The position numbers and the translations under genes were made by a program. Shown here in pieces: positions 61,476-64,000 of a stretch of DNA of 64,000 nt. The first letter of the stretch is position 1. Each line of letters opens with the position of its first letter. The stretch is taken from positions 23,021,254 through 23,085,253 of the forward strand of contig NC_087065.1 of the NCBI RefSeq assembly GCF_963678635.1. The letters run 5' to 3'. The notes beneath the pieces are model-generated. The model saw only the letters and a program-made list of their open reading frames with translations. It had not been told where the DNA came from and did not search any database. This stretch comes from Symsagittifera roscoffensis. Lineage: Eukaryota; Xenacoelomorpha; Acoela; Convolutidae.

Positions 61476-62100
61476 AAAAAGAAAGTTGGTATTATAACAC
61501 TTTGCTTCGCAAGTCAAGTGTTATGATGTGTAGCAGAAGTGCCGCAAAAAATGAGCCCTAATTTATATTAGTGGGATTGGAAAAAAAACTCGTAAAGAAA
61601 ACTGAGCTCGTCCTACAGATTGATTTGTGCTAAATCTCGAAAAACAATGAAAAAACCGCATCAAAAAAAACGAACTTCATCATTTTTTTCTTCTAATATT
61701 AGTTCCAACAAAATTTCGTGTGTTAACAATGCCTTTTGAATGATATTAAACATTCCGTCAAAAATCGAAATTTGTCTGAAGAAAAAAAAACACCTCGAAC
61801 ACAATTATACCGTTTCTTTTATTACGGAAGTCGGAACTATAATAGTCGGTGTTAAGATCCTTAGCATTGGCTGTACTTAATAGCTGGTATTGATCAAAAT
61901 GAACACTTCTAAAATGAACACATTTCTTCGCAACAAAATTTGCGTCGCAACAATATTTGCAACTCAGGTTGAAAAAAAAGATAGTTCATACTATAACACA
62001 AGCTATGCTTGCGTAATTATGATGTGCTGTAGAAGAGCCGCAAAAAATGAGCCCTAATTTATATTAGGTGGATTGGAAAAAAGAGAACTCGTAAATAAAC
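61476..62100 (+). repeat. Two dispersed repeats ending in hairpins
   Basis: 61,835-62,020 matches 16,950-17,130 and ends acacaagctatgcttgcgt. A partial relative at 61,440-61,600 ends in aacactttgcttcgcaagtc. Both are followed by gcaaaaaatgagccctaatt. Confidence 0.7.
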
Positions 62101-62630
62101 AAGCGTTTATTTGAGCAAACAGTAAAACTATATATCACTAAATTAACATCAATATCCAAAGAATAACAAGGATAGCCAGTTGCTGTGCAAGTAGCACAGA
62201 ATGTTCCGACCATATTCTGTTGAAAAAAAATCTTGTTTTCTAATTGAAGTCGTTTTTATTGCGTGGATAGATAAAACGATTGGAAAAAGCCTCAAACTTA
62301 GGCATATTCGGCACTCTAAGCAAAATTCGCAAGATGAACAACAATGAAAAATGACTAGAAAATAACTACATTTTAGTGAAAAAATTACAAAAGAAAAATT
62401 GTAAAAAAAGTTTTCAATTTTTTTAAAATTAGTTTCAAAAAATCTTGCAGATTTATTGATTTCTTGATTCCCAAAATGAGCAAAAAAAATTCGACAATTC
62501 ATTTTACTAGCGTAATCTTTACTAGGGTAAACTAGACTAAAAATCAAAAACTTCAAACCGATTTTTGTCGACAATGAGAAAAAAATGTTTGAATTTTTTC
62601 AATGTAATCACAACTAAAAGGGCTTTTATA

Positions 62631-62947
62631 TGATATATTACTCAACTAGTGTACTTGGTAGTGTATTTTTAGCACTCCGCAATTGTCAATGTGTGACGAT
62701 TGATTTAAGTGTAGCTTCGTCCGATCAGTCACTGTGGCAATCTCAGGGTTTTCTACGAAAAAAGCCTGAGCTTTTTCCGGCCCTGAGTAAAATCCCTCGT
62801 TCTAGGCGAGCAGCTTTTGACACGGCTATCAAAGCAAAACCCGCGTCCGTTTCTATTAGGCAGTTTTCAATTATTGTGAAGAACAAAGTTGTGTATGCAC
62901 GTTCTAGGGACAGTTTTATGTTTCAGGGGATCTTGTCTAGATACTAG
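62631..62947 (+). pseudogene. Unidentified coding-like frame
   Basis: A 105-codon frame with protein-like text such as SRRAAFDTAIKAKPASVSIR and QFSIIVKNKVVYARSRDSFM. Composition is richer in GC than the surroundings. No family is recognised; a transposon fragment is the likeliest explanation. Confidence 0.3.
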
Positions 62948-63639
62948 TGCTAGATTTGAAACCGATCAGCAACTTCACCAGGGTAGTCCCAAAGTTCGCA
63001 CATTGTTAACGGATCATGTACATGGGAAAATAAAGAACAGTTTGAGCAATTGATGGAAGTGTCTTAAAATATCGACAAGCAGCTGTCTATCCGACATCTA
63101 TCCGGATATTATTTTCTAAAGAAAGCTTTTAATTCAGTGCTGCAATGATTTTGTTTTCGTCGAAGCTGATTTTGTTCTCGGCCGCAGTTTTTTTTTTCAA
63201 ACTAATATGAAGATCGATCCATCTTTTGTTGACAAGTTGGTACCAGAAAACCTTTGGTATAAGAAGACATCCATCCGGATCTATACGTAGCTCCAGAAAA
63301 CCTTTCCGGTAGCTTGTTAGTCAAGCAGCTGATGTTCTGCAAAAGAGGAGATATTATCAAGGACCAGGATCTTGGTCCTTTGGTAAAATAGTTTTGTTCA
63401 ATTGGCAAATTTAATGTTTTCGATCCCCTTAGTCTATGTGGTGATGATAGTGGCAATGGAAGTATCACTCGAAAACGAAAGATTCCAAACATCCAGTACA
63501 AGAGATGGTTTAAGTATGGTTGGACGGCTGAGGGAGCCCTTGTTTCCTCTGTCTCATTTTAGACTTGTTATTTGTTAACTCATCAAGAGTATCATGTCCT
63601 TTGAGATGTGATTTTCATTCTAGTGTTGTAAGAGCAAAT
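62948..63639. other. Probable extension of decayed mobile DNA; no gene identified
   Basis: A 99-codon minus frame at 63,202-63,501 has no recognisable motif; it may be part of the LINE remnant. Confidence 0.35.
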
Positions 63640-64000
63640 AGAAAACTGGATGTCTTGCAGCAGGGTTCAGTGATCCACAGAGTCAAATGCCGTACTGAGA
63701 TTAATTGCAATCAGTAGCGTTCTGTTGGATGACCGGAGTTGGTTTCGAGCATTTTATGTCCGTATATTTTTAATTTAGTTTTGTAGTAGTGGAAATGTTC
63801 AACAAAACTCCTTCCATCAGTTTCGCATTTGAAGGTAACAGTGTGATCGGCTTTTAACTTTTCGCCTTCCTGTTTGTTTTGCAATGTTTAGGGAGCTGGA
63901 AAATTGCTTTAACCTTCCAAATGATCGGTGAAATCAATTACATGTTGACAATTTTTTTGTGGCAAAAAGACCCCCTCCGCCAAAGTGGTGAAACTTATTC
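63640..64000 (-). pseudogene. Non-LTR (LINE) reverse transcriptase remnant
   Basis: The minus strand carries KPITLLPSNAKLMEGVLLN (compare the RPISLLP motif) at about 63,797-63,857, then LLIAINLSTAFDSVDH (motif A, xDLSxAFDxVxH) at about 63,672-63,717. Between and after them are stops and shifts, and the normal metal-binding Asp of motif A is Asn. It runs off the right edge of the window. Confidence 0.75.

Noticed and set aside
63202..63501. A 99-codon minus-strand frame as a NCKAP1 N-terminal exon
   Set aside because: No resemblance to the NCKAP1 N-terminal region; it is next to LINE remnants.

Overview
The window is AT-rich nuclear DNA from an animal, most likely an invertebrate. One large intron-rich host gene lies on the minus strand, and almost everything else is transposon-derived or satellite DNA. 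The metazoan assignment rests on a recognisable NCKAP1/Hem (Nap1) gene, on BEL/Pao and Ty3/Gypsy LTR elements, hAT-type miniature elements, tRNA-derived SINE-like repeats and a non-LTR reverse transcriptase remnant. The phylum cannot be named from sequence alone.

The gene, NCKAP1, encodes a scaffold subunit of the WAVE regulatory complex. It runs from at least 60,620 down to a stop at 16,042 and a poly(A) signal at 16,017-16,022. Nineteen exons can be placed, and nearly all junction phases agree. The 5' exons (roughly the first quarter of the protein) lie beyond 64,000. One internal exon is missing and probably falls in the 200-N assembly gap at 23,470-23,669.

Layout. 1-4,180: mostly featureless, with an AT microsatellite, a degenerate minisatellite and a decayed minus-strand coding-like stretch. 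4,250-6,892: a collapsed BEL/Pao element (LTR, integrase remnant, LTR) whose left LTR carries a 21-bp VNTR. 6,893-8,900: decayed minus-strand coding-like sequence interrupted by a hAT-type MITE. 9,060-9,610: a SINE-like copy. 10,640-11,720: a degenerate ~170-bp satellite. 12,583-13,094: two inverted-repeat structures. 16,017-60,620: NCKAP1. Its introns hold a full-length Ty3/Gypsy element (25,897-32,405, antisense to the gene, exact 5-bp target duplication), a seven-copy ~1.69-kb tandem array (36,848-48,388), many copies of a one-orientation dispersed repeat, and tRNA-like SINE heads all on the minus strand. 54,962-60,246: two further MITE copies and a ~1.66-kb inverted-repeat element. 60,870-64,000: more SINE copies and a non-LTR RT remnant.

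No operons or prokaryotic features are present. The only evidently functional coding unit is NCKAP1. The retroelement frames are all broken by frameshifts or stops, although the Gypsy LTRs are 211/213 identical, which means a recent insertion. The most distinctive patterns are the repeat families that keep short stem-loops through paired base changes, and the apparent confinement of one repeat family, in one orientation, to the NCKAP1 introns.
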